Source of the DNA: G942493215 sp942493215
GTDB lineage: Bacteria > Bacillota_I > Bacilli_A > RF39 > UBA660
Assembly (NCBI GenBank): GCA_942493215.1
Contig: OW818670.1
Coordinates: 620,001-684,000, forward strand
DNA: 64,000 nucleotides
Reading direction: 5' to 3'
Notes under the pieces: generated by a model
What the model was told of the DNA's origin: nothing
Database searches by the model: none
The model's input: only the letters and a program-made list of their open reading frames with translations
Shown: piece after piece, positions 1 to 7,135 of the stretch
Layout: each line of letters starts with the position of its first letter
How positions within the stretch are numbered: position 1 is the first letter of the stretch
Program-made: the position numbers and the translations under genes

Positions 1-1
1 A

Positions 2-1075
2 TTAGGTGAGTATGATATCTTATTGTTAGATGAACCAACTAATCATTTAGATATTGAAGCAACCGAATGGTTAGAACAATTCCTAGTTAGTTATAAAGGG
101 ACAATTATGGTTGTATCCCATGATCGTTATTTTTTAGATAAAGTAGCGACTAAAACAATCTTAATTGAAAGAGAGAAAAGTGAAATTTTCTTTGGTAATT
201 ATTCTTATTATTTAGAAGAAAATGAGCGAAGAATAATGAATGAATTTAAAATTTTTAAAGATCAACAGAAACAAATTGAAGCTATGAAATCCAAGATAAA
301 ACAATTGCACGAATTTGGAAAATTGGCATTTCCTGCTGGGGAGTCATTTTTTAAAAGAGCAGCCAGTATCCAAAAAAGATTGGATAAGATTGAACCATTG
401 GATAAGCCATTAGAAAAGAAGAATATTCCAATATCTTTTTCAGTGAATAATCGATCAGGCAAAGATGTTTTAATTATTAAAGACTTAAATATATCATTTG
501 ATAATAAAGTAATATTTAATAATGCTTCTTTAGAACTCTATTTTAAAGAAAGAGTAGCTCTTATTGGCTCAAATGGTAGTGGTAAATCAACCTTAATTAA
601 ACAAATATTAAATAATAATGATAGTATTAAAATAGGTACTAATATTGTTATTGGGTATATACCTCAAGAGATTATTTTTGAAGATGAAAATATAAGTGTT
701 TTAGAAGAAGCTAGAAAATATTATAACGAACTAGATTGTTATTTAAGATCAGCTTTATTTAAGTTCTTATTTGTTGATGAAAGTATCTTTAAAAAATTAA
801 AAGCTTTATCTGGTGGTGAAAGAGTAAGATTAAAACTATTTTGTTTAATGCAACAAAGAGCTAATTTCCTAATATTAGATGAGCCTACTAATCACATTGA
901 TATTGACACAAGAGAGATATTAGAGAGTGCCCTAGAAGAATATCAAGGGACCATTCTTTTTGTCTCTCATGACCGTTATTTCATCAATAAACTAGCATCT
1001 AGAGTAATAGTCATAAAAGATCATAAACTAATAAGCCATATTGGTAATTATGATGATTATAAAAAAGATAAGTAA
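2..1075 (+). CDS. ABC-F family ATPase (5' end missing)
   Basis: The reading frame is open from base 2, so the gene begins left of the window; the TTG at 23 is only an internal codon. What remains is the end of the first ATPase domain (Walker B LLLDEPTNHLDI, then the switch region VSHDRYFLDKVA), a charged helical linker, and a complete second ABC domain with Walker A GSNGSGKS, signature LSGGERVRLKL and Walker B FLILDEPTNHIDI. Two ABC domains with no membrane segments and the DEPTNH form are typical of ABC-F proteins, which act on the ribosome in translation or antibiotic protection. The subfamily cannot be told from this fragment. Confidence 0.9.
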   Translation, partial: LGEYDILLLDEPTNHLDIEATEWLEQFLVSYKGTIMVVSHDRYFLDKVATKTILIEREKSEIFFGNYSYYLEENERRIMNEFKIFKDQQKQIEAMKSKIKQLHEFGKLAFPAGESFFKRAASIQKRLDKIEPLDKPLEKKNIPISFSVNNRSGKDVLIIKDLNISFDNKVIFNNASLELYFKERVALIGSNGSGKSTLIKQILNNNDSIKIGTNIVIGYIPQEIIFEDENISVLEEARKYYNELDCYLRSALFKFLFVDESIFKKLKALSGGERVRLKLFCLMQQRANFLILDEPTNHIDIDTREILESALEEYQGTILFVSHDRYFINKLASRVIVIKDHKLISHIGNYDDYKKDK

Positions 1076-1089
1076 GCTTATCTTTTTTT
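1062..1089 (+). terminator. Rho-independent terminator of the ABC-F gene
   Basis: GATAAG and CTTATC form a 6-bp stem around a TAAG loop that contains the stop codon, followed by seven T residues. Confidence 0.8.
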
Positions 1090-1112
1090 GTTGTAATATA
1101 TCATTTTTAAGA

Positions 1113-1538
1113 TTAAAAATAAAGATTATATTTAACACTACTTGCTCTTTCAAAACCTAAACTCTCATATAAATGATGAGCATCATATGCGGTATCTAAA
1201 CAAGTTAAATAAATAGATTCATAACCATTTTCTTTAGCATAATTAATTACATAATTGAAAATATTCTTAGCAATCTTTTGACCACGATATTCTTTTAAAA
1301 CCGCAACATTAAATATTTCTAAAGCTGGTTGAAAAGAAAAAGTAAATAAATTCATTTTATAGAACGTAATACTTCCTACAATTTTATCATTGTCTTTAGC
1401 GACAATTACTTCATAAGCTTCACTATTCTCATTATAATTGCTTATATATTGTTCTATATCATTACTCTCATCAAAGCATTCATCCATTAAATGTTTATAT
1501 TGTTCAAGATCTTCTTTATTAAGTTTTTCGATAATCAT
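1113..1538 (-). CDS. GNAT family N-acetyltransferase
   Basis: A 141-residue protein with the GNAT fold. Strand 4 and helix 3 carry the acetyl-CoA loop VLKEYRGQKIAKNIF, matching the Q/R-x-x-G-x-G/A pattern, and the C-terminal part has YLTCLDTAYDAHHLYESLGF, where the Y-E-x-x-G-F motif is the usual GNAT end. The ATG at 1538 follows AGGTG at a normal distance; an upstream GTG lies inside the ribosome site. The substrate is not predictable. It is a single gene, convergent with the ABC-F gene. Confidence 0.85.
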   Translation of the reverse strand: MIIEKLNKEDLEQYKHLMDECFDESNDIEQYISNYNENSEAYEVIVAKDNDKIVGSITFYKMNLFTFSFQPALEIFNVAVLKEYRGQKIAKNIFNYVINYAKENGYESIYLTCLDTAYDAHHLYESLGFERASSVKYNLYF

Positions 1539-1626
1539 CATTATCACCTCAATTATATTATAACAGAAAATAGTTATTTATAACAAAAATAGTTATATAT
1601 CATAAAATACTTTGAGGAGGAATACT

Positions 1627-2979
1627 ATGGATAATAAAAAAATTGTAATTGATGCCGGCCATGGTGGTGATGATCCCGGTTCAGTTGGTAATGGGATTAT
1701 CGAAAAAGATTTAAACCTTAAGATATCCCAATATATGTATCAAAGATTTAAAGATTTAGGCATTCCTGTTAAAATGACTAGAACAACTGATGAAACTCTA
1801 CCACCTGATGAAAGAGTAAAAAGAGTTCTTGATGCTTATGGTAATAGTCCAGATGTAGTAGTTATATCTAATCATATAAATGCTGGTGGTGGTGATGGAG
1901 CAGAAGTAATATATGCATTAAGAAATACTAGCATTTTACCAGATTTAATATTAGAGAAATTAGCGGATGCTGGTCAAAATACAAGAGATGCTTATCAAAG
2001 AAGATTACCAGGTGATACATCTAAAGACTATTACTTTATGCAAAGAGATACAGGTAATACCCAAGCTATAAATATTGAATATGGATTTTTAGATAGTCCT
2101 GATGACGATGTTCAACAATTAAAGAATAATTGGCAACAATATGCCGAAGCAGTAGTTAAAGCTGTTGTTGACTACATTAAAGGGCAATACGTACCAGGAA
2201 TAACGGAAAATGTTTATGTCGTTAAAAGTGGTGATAGTTTATGGACGATCGCTAAAAAATACGGTATTAGTGTTACAGAATTAAAAAATTATAATAATTT
2301 AACTAGTAACCTATTAACAATTGGTCAACAATTAAGAATCCCAATTCCGGTAACTACACCTTCCGCTGAATATCGAATATATACCGTTATGCCAGGCGAT
2401 ACTTTATATTCTATTGCTCGTAACAATAATATAACAACTGATGAACTATTAAAATTTAATAATCTTACTTCTAGTAGTCTAGCAGTTGGCCAACAATTAA
2501 AGATTCCAACTACTATTCCAACAACAGCCAATTATATTACTTATACAGTAAAAAGTGGTGATAATCTCTATGATTTAGCAAATAAATATAATACCACTGT
2601 TAATGATATTAAGGCTTTAAATAATTTATCTAGTACTTTATTAAATATTGGTCAAACATTAAAAATACCAACAACACCTACATCACCAAACTATATTAAC
2701 TATACGGTAAAAAGTGGCGATAATTTATATAGTATTGCTCAAAAGTATAATACTAATGTTCAACAATTAATGACATATAATAATCTAACTTCTAGCTTAT
2801 TAAGTTTAGGTCAAGTAATAAAGATACCAACTTCTACTAGTACTATTACTTATACTGTACAAAGTGGTGACAATTTATATGATATAGCAAATAAATATAA
2901 TACCACGGTTGATGAAATAAAAAGAAAAAATAACCTTACTTCCAATCTATTAAATATCGGTCAAGTTTTAACAATATAA
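1627..2979 (+). CDS. N-acetylmuramoyl-L-alanine amidase with five LysM repeats
   Basis: The protein has about 450 residues. Residues 4-185 are an Amidase_3 (AmiC/CwlB-like) zinc amidase: VIDAGHGGDDPG supplies the first zinc His, GNGIIEKDLNL the Glu, SNHINAG the second His, and INIEYGFLDSPDD the catalytic Glu region. Five LysM modules of about 45-50 residues follow, each of the form YTVKSGDNLYDIANKY...NNLTS..L.IGQ.L.IP, separated by Pro/Thr-rich linkers. LysM binds peptidoglycan glycan strands. The ATG at 1627 follows GAGGAGG; a TTG at 1612 lies inside that site. No signal peptide is evident at the N terminus, which is unusual for a wall hydrolase and may mean release by lysis, a non-classical route, or action in the mother cell or spore. 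Confidence 0.93.
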   Translation: MDNKKIVIDAGHGGDDPGSVGNGIIEKDLNLKISQYMYQRFKDLGIPVKMTRTTDETLPPDERVKRVLDAYGNSPDVVVISNHINAGGGDGAEVIYALRNTSILPDLILEKLADAGQNTRDAYQRRLPGDTSKDYYFMQRDTGNTQAINIEYGFLDSPDDDVQQLKNNWQQYAEAVVKAVVDYIKGQYVPGITENVYVVKSGDSLWTIAKKYGISVTELKNYNNLTSNLLTIGQQLRIPIPVTTPSAEYRIYTVMPGDTLYSIARNNNITTDELLKFNNLTSSSLAVGQQLKIPTTIPTTANYITYTVKSGDNLYDLANKYNTTVNDIKALNNLSSTLLNIGQTLKIPTTPTSPNYINYTVKSGDNLYSIAQKYNTNVQQLMTYNNLTSSLLSLGQVIKIPTSTSTITYTVQSGDNLYDIANKYNTTVDEIKRKNNLTSNLLNIGQVLTI

Positions 2980-3007
2980 AAGACTTCACAATAAAGTGAA
3001 GTCTTTT
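2978..3007. terminator. bidirectional terminator
   Basis: AAAAGACTTCAC and GTGAAGTCTTTT form a 12-bp stem between the convergent amidase and CwlJ-like genes, with A and T runs that serve both strands. Confidence 0.85.
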
Positions 3008-3434
3008 AATATAGTTCTCGACATACACCAGCTTTAGGCCGATAAAAACAGTGATTTTTATATTTACCAGCATTAGGTTGTTCCCACCAAGTTGGTAAAC
3101 ATGGTTCTCCTGTTTGTGGAGCATAAAACCATAATGAATGAGTAGCAGGATGGAAATCTTCACCTCTAATAACCCGATCTGCTAAACCTCGCTCTTTAGT
3201 AGTAGGATTACCAAAAAATAATGGACTATCTTTCCCACTAAAACCGCCAGGATCTTGATATATCATCTCGGAAATAGTACGAATATCTTTAAATGTTAAA
3301 CAATTAGCAAGGACTCTATTAACACCAACATTACCAACCATTAACATACCCAATTGACCTTCACCAACCGCTTCAGCCCGCATTAAACGGGCTAATAAAT
3401 CTCTTTCTTTCGTAGTATATTGTATAACCCCCAT
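3006..3434 (-). CDS. cwlJ: CwlJ-like cell wall hydrolase (SleB/Hydrolase_2 family)
   Basis: A 142-residue protein, the same length I recall for Bacillus CwlJ. It has the family block RLMRAEAVGEGQLGMLMVGN with the proposed catalytic Glu (AEAxGEG), then VGVNRVLANC, TIxxMIYQ, SLWFYAP and KNHCFY, all typical of CwlJ. CwlJ acts in spore cortex breakdown during germination and is normally a coat or cortex protein without a signal peptide; none is seen here. The ATG at 3434 follows AAAGGTGATAAT; a longer frame reaches 3464 but has no ribosome site. Presence of a CwlJ-type protein hints at sporulation or its remnant in this lineage. Confidence 0.9.
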   Translation of the reverse strand: MGVIQYTTKERDLLARLMRAEAVGEGQLGMLMVGNVGVNRVLANCLTFKDIRTISEMIYQDPGGFSGKDSPLFFGNPTTKERGLADRVIRGEDFHPATHSLWFYAPQTGEPCLPTWWEQPNAGKYKNHCFYRPKAGVCRELY

Positions 3435-3486
3435 ATTATCACCTTTATATAGTATATGATACACCTATATTTTCTTGTATTTTATC

Positions 3487-3515
3487 TTGAATAAAAAGAC
3501 TTGATATGTTATAAT
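3487..3515 (+). promoter_or_regulatory. promoter of tRNA-Trp
   Basis: TTGAAT, a 17-bp spacer and TGT-TATAAT (extended -10), ending 19 bases before the tRNA. Confidence 0.7.
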
Positions 3516-3534
3516 CTATATGTCCAACCAAAAT

Positions 3535-3608
3535 AGGGATGTAATTCAATGGTAGAATGACGGTCTCCAAAACCGTTCATGTGGGTTCAACTCCTGCCAT
3601 CCCTGCCA
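3535..3608 (+). tRNA. tRNA-Trp (CCA anticodon)
   Basis: Acceptor arms AGGGATG and CATCCCT pair fully. The anticodon stem ACGGT/ACCGT encloses loop CTCCAAA with anticodon CCA. The T arm is GTGGG-TTCAACT-CCTGC, and the 3' GCCA is encoded. The gene is the insertion target of the element to its right: its 3' 44 bases are repeated at 9720-9763. The 3' part seen here is probably contributed by the element, which keeps the tRNA functional. Confidence 0.95.
3565..3608 (+). repeat. attL of the tRNA-Trp element
   Basis: From CTCCAAA in the anticodon loop to the terminal CCA. It matches 9720-9763 with one difference (C versus T). Crossover in the anticodon loop is normal for tyrosine recombinases that target tRNA genes. 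Confidence 0.85.
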
Positions 3609-3620
3609 TTATGACTATAG

Positions 3621-3642
3621 AGTCGCAGGAATGCGGCTTTTT
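3621..3642 (+). terminator. terminator after tRNA-Trp
   Basis: AGTCGCA-GGAA-TGCGGCT stem-loop followed by a run of T. Confidence 0.75.
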
Positions 3643-3727
3643 ATATGGCTTGCAGGGATGATGTCTTTTTACCTGCACCGTGTTGCAGTCAGTATAGACT
3701 ACCAGCTAGGTGAGAAGACAATTCCAT

Positions 3728-3782
3728 ATTGAATTCAATAAAGTAATAACGGTTTGGTTTCCTACCTTTTAAATTGACACTG
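3728..3782 (+). repeat. diverged copy of the inverted-repeat end, possible integrase arm site
   Basis: TGAATTCAA, TAACGGT, CCTACCTT, TAAATTG and CACT occur here in the same order as at the outer end of the left inverted repeat (5270-5312) and, reversed, in the right one. Lying between attL and the integrase start, it could be an arm-type integrase or excisionase binding region. A TTGACA inside it may also be part of the integrase promoter. Confidence 0.45.
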
Positions 3783-3805
3783 CTATTTAGAGGGAGGAAT
3801 GAATT

Positions 3806-4846
3806 ATGGCAAGTGCAATCAGTCAAAAAACGGTTGATGAATTAACAGGGTTCTTAAGCAATTTTGTTACCAATAATCAACCAAACCGTCCCGTTGTAAG
3901 TAATCTATCTTATGACACCGCTAAAGAAAATTTTTATCAAAATATGAAAGAAAGGGGATTAGCCAATGATACTTTTAAATTCTATGATAATAATTTAAGT
4001 ACATTCGCTAAATATCTGGCACTAATAAAAAAGAAAGATGCTCTTAATGAAGTAGTTGAAGATGAAATTAAACACTATTTATTAACTAGATATTCAAAGC
4101 ATAATCCCTATACTCAAAACTGCCATATTAGGGCAATAAGAGCATTTTTCAATTACCTTGAACGCGATGGCTATATTCTCGCTAATCCCGTTTCGCATTT
4201 AAAACTAGTTCGTCAGAAGAAAGAGAAGATAGATTACTTAACAACAGAACAGATTCGAAAAGTATTAACATCTTTTGATTTAAGAACCAAAAGCGAAATT
4301 AGAAACCTATTAATAGTAATGATTTTACTTGATACTGGTGTAAGAGTAAAAGAGCAAATTAATATCAAAATAGAAGATATTAATTTTGATAATCGTAGTA
4401 GCTATATTTATGCAACTAAAACAAATACTTTTCGGACTGTTTATTACTCTATTGAAAGTGAGCGAATATTGAACATCTACAGAAAAGAAGTTTTAAGGTC
4501 GAGAGAAAAAGGATACATCTTCCTAAAATTTCATGCATATTTAGATATACCTTTAGATGATCAACTACCAAAAGAACGTGTTGAAACTATGCTTAGAAAA
4601 AAGGGACAAAAAATATTTGGTAAAGGTTTTAAAATGAATCCTCATAAATTTAGACATACCTTTGCTACTCATTTTATAATAAACGGCAGAGACCCTTTTT
4701 CTCTAAAAGATTTACTAGGACATAGTAATATTGAAACCACTAATATTTATGTTGATATGAGCCATAAAGACCTTAAAACGAAACATGATAAACATTCAAT
4801 ATTCGCCAATATGGAAGAAACATCAGGAGGTCAACATAAAGAATAA
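3806..4846 (+). CDS. tyrosine recombinase / integrase of the tRNA-Trp element
   Basis: 346 residues. Residues 37-140 form a SAM-like core-binding domain, and residues about 145-340 the catalytic domain. The catalytic set is visible: R180 in LLDTGVRVKEQ, K205 in ATKTNTFRT, H280 and R283 in NPHKFRHTFATH, H306 in LLGHSNIETT, and the nucleophile Y315 in TTNIYVD. The start ATG follows AGAGGGAGGAATGAATT. It sits about 200 bp inside attL and reads into the element, as is usual for an integrase beside its att site. It is expected to carry out integration and excision at tRNA-Trp. Confidence 0.95.
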   Translation: MASAISQKTVDELTGFLSNFVTNNQPNRPVVSNLSYDTAKENFYQNMKERGLANDTFKFYDNNLSTFAKYLALIKKKDALNEVVEDEIKHYLLTRYSKHNPYTQNCHIRAIRAFFNYLERDGYILANPVSHLKLVRQKKEKIDYLTTEQIRKVLTSFDLRTKSEIRNLLIVMILLDTGVRVKEQINIKIEDINFDNRSSYIYATKTNTFRTVYYSIESERILNIYRKEVLRSREKGYIFLKFHAYLDIPLDDQLPKERVETMLRKKGQKIFGKGFKMNPHKFRHTFATHFIINGRDPFSLKDLLGHSNIETTNIYVDMSHKDLKTKHDKHSIFANMEETSGGQHKE

Positions 4847-5018
4847 AACTACGAGATATTTAAAAGTATATGATAGCGGTAATAATGAACCATACATAAT
4901 TATTAAAGCTAAATGGTTAAAAGAATGTGGTTTTATTCCTCATTCTACTATCGAGGTAAAGATTGAGAATAAGAAGGTAATACTAGAAATCATAAAGGAG
5001 CCAGAGGTTAAAGAATAA
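4836..5018 (+). CDS. SymE-like small protein (SpoVT/AbrB-type fold), apparent AUA start
   Basis: About 60 residues. The sequence TRYLKVYDSG, PYIIIKAKWLKECGF and STIEVKIENKKVILEI follows the SymE-like pattern (R-x-L-K-V, then I-K-x-K-W-L-x-x-x-G-F, then V-x-x-E-x-x-x-I-x-I). A perfect AGGAGGT (4825-4831) lies inside the end of the integrase gene. At normal spacing it points to ATA (4836-4838) in the correct frame; there is no ATG, GTG or TTG nearby. The only in-frame ATG, 4785, would add residues read from the integrase gene and lies upstream of the ribosome site. Either AUA is used as a start or the start has been lost by mutation. SymE relatives have been described as toxins or nucleic-acid binders; the role here is unknown. 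Confidence 0.6.
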   Translation: MKNKTTRYLKVYDSGNNEPYIIIKAKWLKECGFIPHSTIEVKIENKKVILEIIKEPEVKE

Positions 5019-5039
5019 CCTCCAGCTCTTTTAAAGTAT

Positions 5040-5121
5040 AAAAAAACTCCTGATGTTTCAAGGAGTTGAAGGCACATGAACGGTTTAGGAGACTGTCATT
5101 CTACCATTGAATTACATCCCT
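5040..5121 (-). ncRNA. tRNA-Trp mimic ending in a terminator
   Basis: On the minus strand, from 5121 downward, the sequence copies the 5' two thirds of the resident tRNA-Trp: acceptor 5' strand, D arm and anticodon arm are nearly identical. The anticodon loop is CTCCTAA (CCT instead of CCA), one anticodon-stem base pair is broken (A opposite C), and the T-stem GG has become CC. The 3' acceptor strand is missing. AACTCCT at the position of the T loop instead pairs with AGGAGTT and runs into a T-tract (5040-5046), making a terminator. No clear promoter is seen just upstream. It cannot be charged as written; it may be a decayed tRNA, a regulatory RNA or a recombination relic. Confidence 0.5.
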
Positions 5122-5206
5122 ATAATTAAACTTTTGTTATGACTCTTATCTTTAATTACCCCGGCCAGCCCTTTTATTATATGGCTTAAGCGTAATCTTA
5201 ATTTTT

Positions 5207-5231
5207 ATCAATAATGACAGTCATTATTGAT
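5207..5231. promoter_or_regulatory. 25-bp perfect palindrome
   Basis: ATCAATAATGAC-A-GTCATTATTGAT: two 12-base arms around one base, between the tRNA mimic and the left inverted repeat. It has no T-tract, so it is more likely a protein-binding site than a terminator. Confidence 0.5.
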
Positions 5232-5254
5232 ATTATTATGACCTAGTACATCAA

Positions 5255-5598
5255 TTTGGAGTCACGGATGAATTCAACTCGAACTAACGGTCCCTACCTT
5301 ATAAATTGCACTTTAATTATATCATTTAATAGTTAAAAGTTCCATAACTTTTAATTGTTTTTTAAATAATTTTCACCGGAGAAATTAAAGATTGACGGTG
5401 ACTTCGTCGGCATGGCGGGTAGCTGTTTATTTAAAAATTAAAATCTAGATTGGTTGATATAAAAAACCCAAAGCGAGGAGGGGCGAGGGGGAAGCAATTT
5501 GGGCTATTTTTAATTTTACCTTTTCCTTATTTTAAAAAAGCCTTTTACATGTAGACTGAAAGACGAATTAAACTTACTGCACTTAAATTGAAGGTTAT
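5255..5598 (-). repeat. left copy of a 344-bp inverted repeat (IR-L)
   Basis: Reverse complement of 9383-9726, with about eight mismatches and no gaps by eye. Its outer end is TTTGGAG, that is CTCCAAA reversed, the same core as the tRNA anticodon loop where the element integrated. Reading inward to outward it contains a GC-rich hairpin (CCCAAA...TTTGGG followed by T's), the sequence ACCCGCCATGCCGACGAAGTC, and the CCTACCTT/TAACGGT motif. No open reading frame is supported inside. The stretch 5019-5631 holds this repeat, the tRNA mimic and the palindrome, and no other gene. Confidence 0.85.
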
Positions 5599-5601
5599 TT
5601 A

Positions 5602-5639
5602 TTAATTAAAAAATCGCAAATTGCGATTTTTTTAATTAA
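5602..5639. terminator. bidirectional terminator after the DUF2188 gene
   Basis: AAATCGCAA-A-TTGCGATTT flanked by A and T runs. The stop codon of the DUF2188 gene lies within it. Confidence 0.75.
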
Positions 5640-5865
5640 CCCTATCCTTTGGAGGAGTTGGATCGTTACCGTATGAATCTTTGTCTTGAATTTTACCATC
5701 TTTACCATGGATTACTAACTCTGAATGTTGGTTTTTAGCTATTATCTTTCCAACTTCAATTGCTTCAGTCTTAGTTGGGAGAATATAACTAGGCTTTTTA
5801 TTGCCCTCACCGATAACTTTCCATCCTCCATTAGGATTATGGGTTATGTGCTGAGATTTACCCAT
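5632..5865 (-). CDS. DUF2188 domain protein
   Basis: A 77-residue protein matching the DUF2188 pattern: HITHNPNGGWKVIGEGN at the start, then AIEVGKIIAKNQHSELVIHG, and the hallmark end KDGKIQDKDSYGNDPTPPKD. The function of DUF2188 is unknown; I know the family as small proteins often found near mobile or restriction genes. Here it lies divergent from ietA inside the inverted-repeat bracket. An AAAGGA ribosome site precedes the ATG. Possible partner or accessory of the IetAS pair, by position only. Confidence 0.85.
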   Translation of the reverse strand: MGKSQHITHNPNGGWKVIGEGNKKPSYILPTKTEAIEVGKIIAKNQHSELVIHGKDGKIQDKDSYGNDPTPPKDRVN

Positions 5866-5969
5866 ATATCATTTTCCTTTCCAGCTAAAACTAAAATTTT
5901 GAATTTTAGAAAGAATATGATATAATTATTTTGCGGGAACAGTTATATCATTTAGCTGATTTCCTTTTT

Positions 5970-5985
5970 TTGTCCTTTTGGACAA
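5970..5985. promoter_or_regulatory. candidate operator between DUF2188 and ietA
   Basis: Perfect palindrome TTGTCC-TTTT-GGACAA. A half site, TTGTCC, recurs at 6056-6061 between the -35 and -10 of the ietA promoter, which suggests repressor binding at both. Confidence 0.5.
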
Positions 5986-6049
5986 TTTAATTATAGCACT
6001 TATTAAAATTAACGTCAATAAAAAATATGAAAAAAGTTTTCAAAAAGTG

Positions 6050-6077
6050 TTTACTTTGTCCCAAAAAGTGATATACT
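6050..6077 (+). promoter_or_regulatory. ietA promoter
   Basis: TTTACT, a 16-bp spacer and TATACT, followed by AGGTGAT and the ATG at 6095. The half-operator TTGTCC lies in the spacer. Confidence 0.6.
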
Positions 6078-6094
6078 AATAATAGGTGATAAAT

Positions 6095-7135
6095 ATGAAA
6101 AAGATTGATGTAATAAACTTAATTAAATATTATTCTGAAAAAAATGATTATGCATTTAGAAATGAAGCGTATAAAATAGCAAACGACTTTGATAAATTGG
6201 GCGATGTTCAATTAGCCGAATATATCATGGCATTATTATCTGATGCTAATACCTTTGTTCCTCAAACAGCAGAATATTCTTCTTCATTTTTCGAAAAAGT
6301 GGAAATAACTAATTTTTCATTACCTTTACCAGAAAAAATAAAAGACGACGTTATAGGTATTGTAAATGCTATCGGCCACAATGTTGGCGTTAATAAGTTC
6401 TTATTTGAAGGGGCTCCAGGAACAGGAAAAACAGAAACAGTTAAACAAATTGCCCGAATTCTAAGTAGAGATTTATATATGGCGAAGTTTGATTCTATAA
6501 TTGACAGTAAACTTGGCCAAACGTCGAAAAACTTATCAACAGCTTTTGAAGAAATTAACAAGCTTACTCATCCGGAAAAAATTATAATGTTATTTGACGA
6601 GATAGATGCTTTGGCTATGGATAGGTTAAATAATAACGATCTTAGAGAAATGGGAAGAGCAACTTCAACATTATTAAAAGAATTAGATAAATTGAATGAT
6701 AATATAGTCTTAATTGCAACGACAAATTTATACAAATCATTTGATAAAGCACTAATTAGACGTTTTGATTCGGTTATTAATTTTAATAGATATAGTAAAG
6801 AAGATCTAATCGAAGTAGCTGAATCAATTTTAAATGAATATGTAATTAAATTTGATGGCATTGCAAAAGATTTGAGACTATATAGAAAAATTATAGCGCT
6901 TATGGATCCTTTGATTTACCCTGGTGACTTAAAAAATATGATAAAAACATCTTTAGCATTTAGTAATAGTAACAACCAATATGATTATTTAATTAGGTTA
7001 TATGAAGCTATCACTTCAACAAAAATAAATGGTGATATAAAAAAACTACAAGAACAGAATTTTACAATTAGAGAGATTGAAAATTTGACTGGCATATCAA
7101 AAAGTCAAGTTTCAAGGGGGTTAAATAATGAATAA
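6095..7135 (+). CDS. ietA: IetA-like AAA+ ATPase
   Basis: 346 residues. A helical N-terminal part (1-75) is followed by a AAA+ core: Walker A GAPGTGKT at 106-113, Walker B IIMLFDEID at 163-171, sensor-1 IATTN near 211 and an arginine-finger-like IRRFD at 221-225. The last 25 residues (FTIREIENLTGISKSQVSRGL) look like a helix-turn-helix, which may allow DNA binding or autoregulation. The ATG at 6095 follows AGGTGAT; the GTG at 6086 lies in the ribosome site. It overlaps ietS by 8 bases. In the ietAS family the ATPase is the antidote or regulator of a subtilisin-like protease; the family has been reported as a plasmid toxin-antitoxin and as an antiphage pair. Confidence 0.88.
   Translation: MKKIDVINLIKYYSEKNDYAFRNEAYKIANDFDKLGDVQLAEYIMALLSDANTFVPQTAEYSSSFFEKVEITNFSLPLPEKIKDDVIGIVNAIGHNVGVNKFLFEGAPGTGKTETVKQIARILSRDLYMAKFDSIIDSKLGQTSKNLSTAFEEINKLTHPEKIIMLFDEIDALAMDRLNNNDLREMGRATSTLLKELDKLNDNIVLIATTNLYKSFDKALIRRFDSVINFNRYSKEDLIEVAESILNEYVIKFDGIAKDLRLYRKIIALMDPLIYPGDLKNMIKTSLAFSNSNNQYDYLIRLYEAITSTKINGDIKKLQEQNFTIREIENLTGISKSQVSRGLNNE

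Noticed and set aside
2220..2979. Regular direct repeats every 140-150 bases that could look like a repeat array
   Set aside because: They are the codons of the LysM modules in the amidase; no CRISPR-like spacing or cas genes.
5041..5067. Hairpin after the SymE-like gene as a plus-strand terminator
   Set aside because: The T-tract is on the minus strand only; on the plus strand it is followed by GAAGGC, so it terminates minus-strand transcription.
5401..5520. Short coding frame inside the GC-rich part of the inverted repeats
   Set aside because: No start with a ribosome site is present in both copies, and the mismatches are not biased to third positions.
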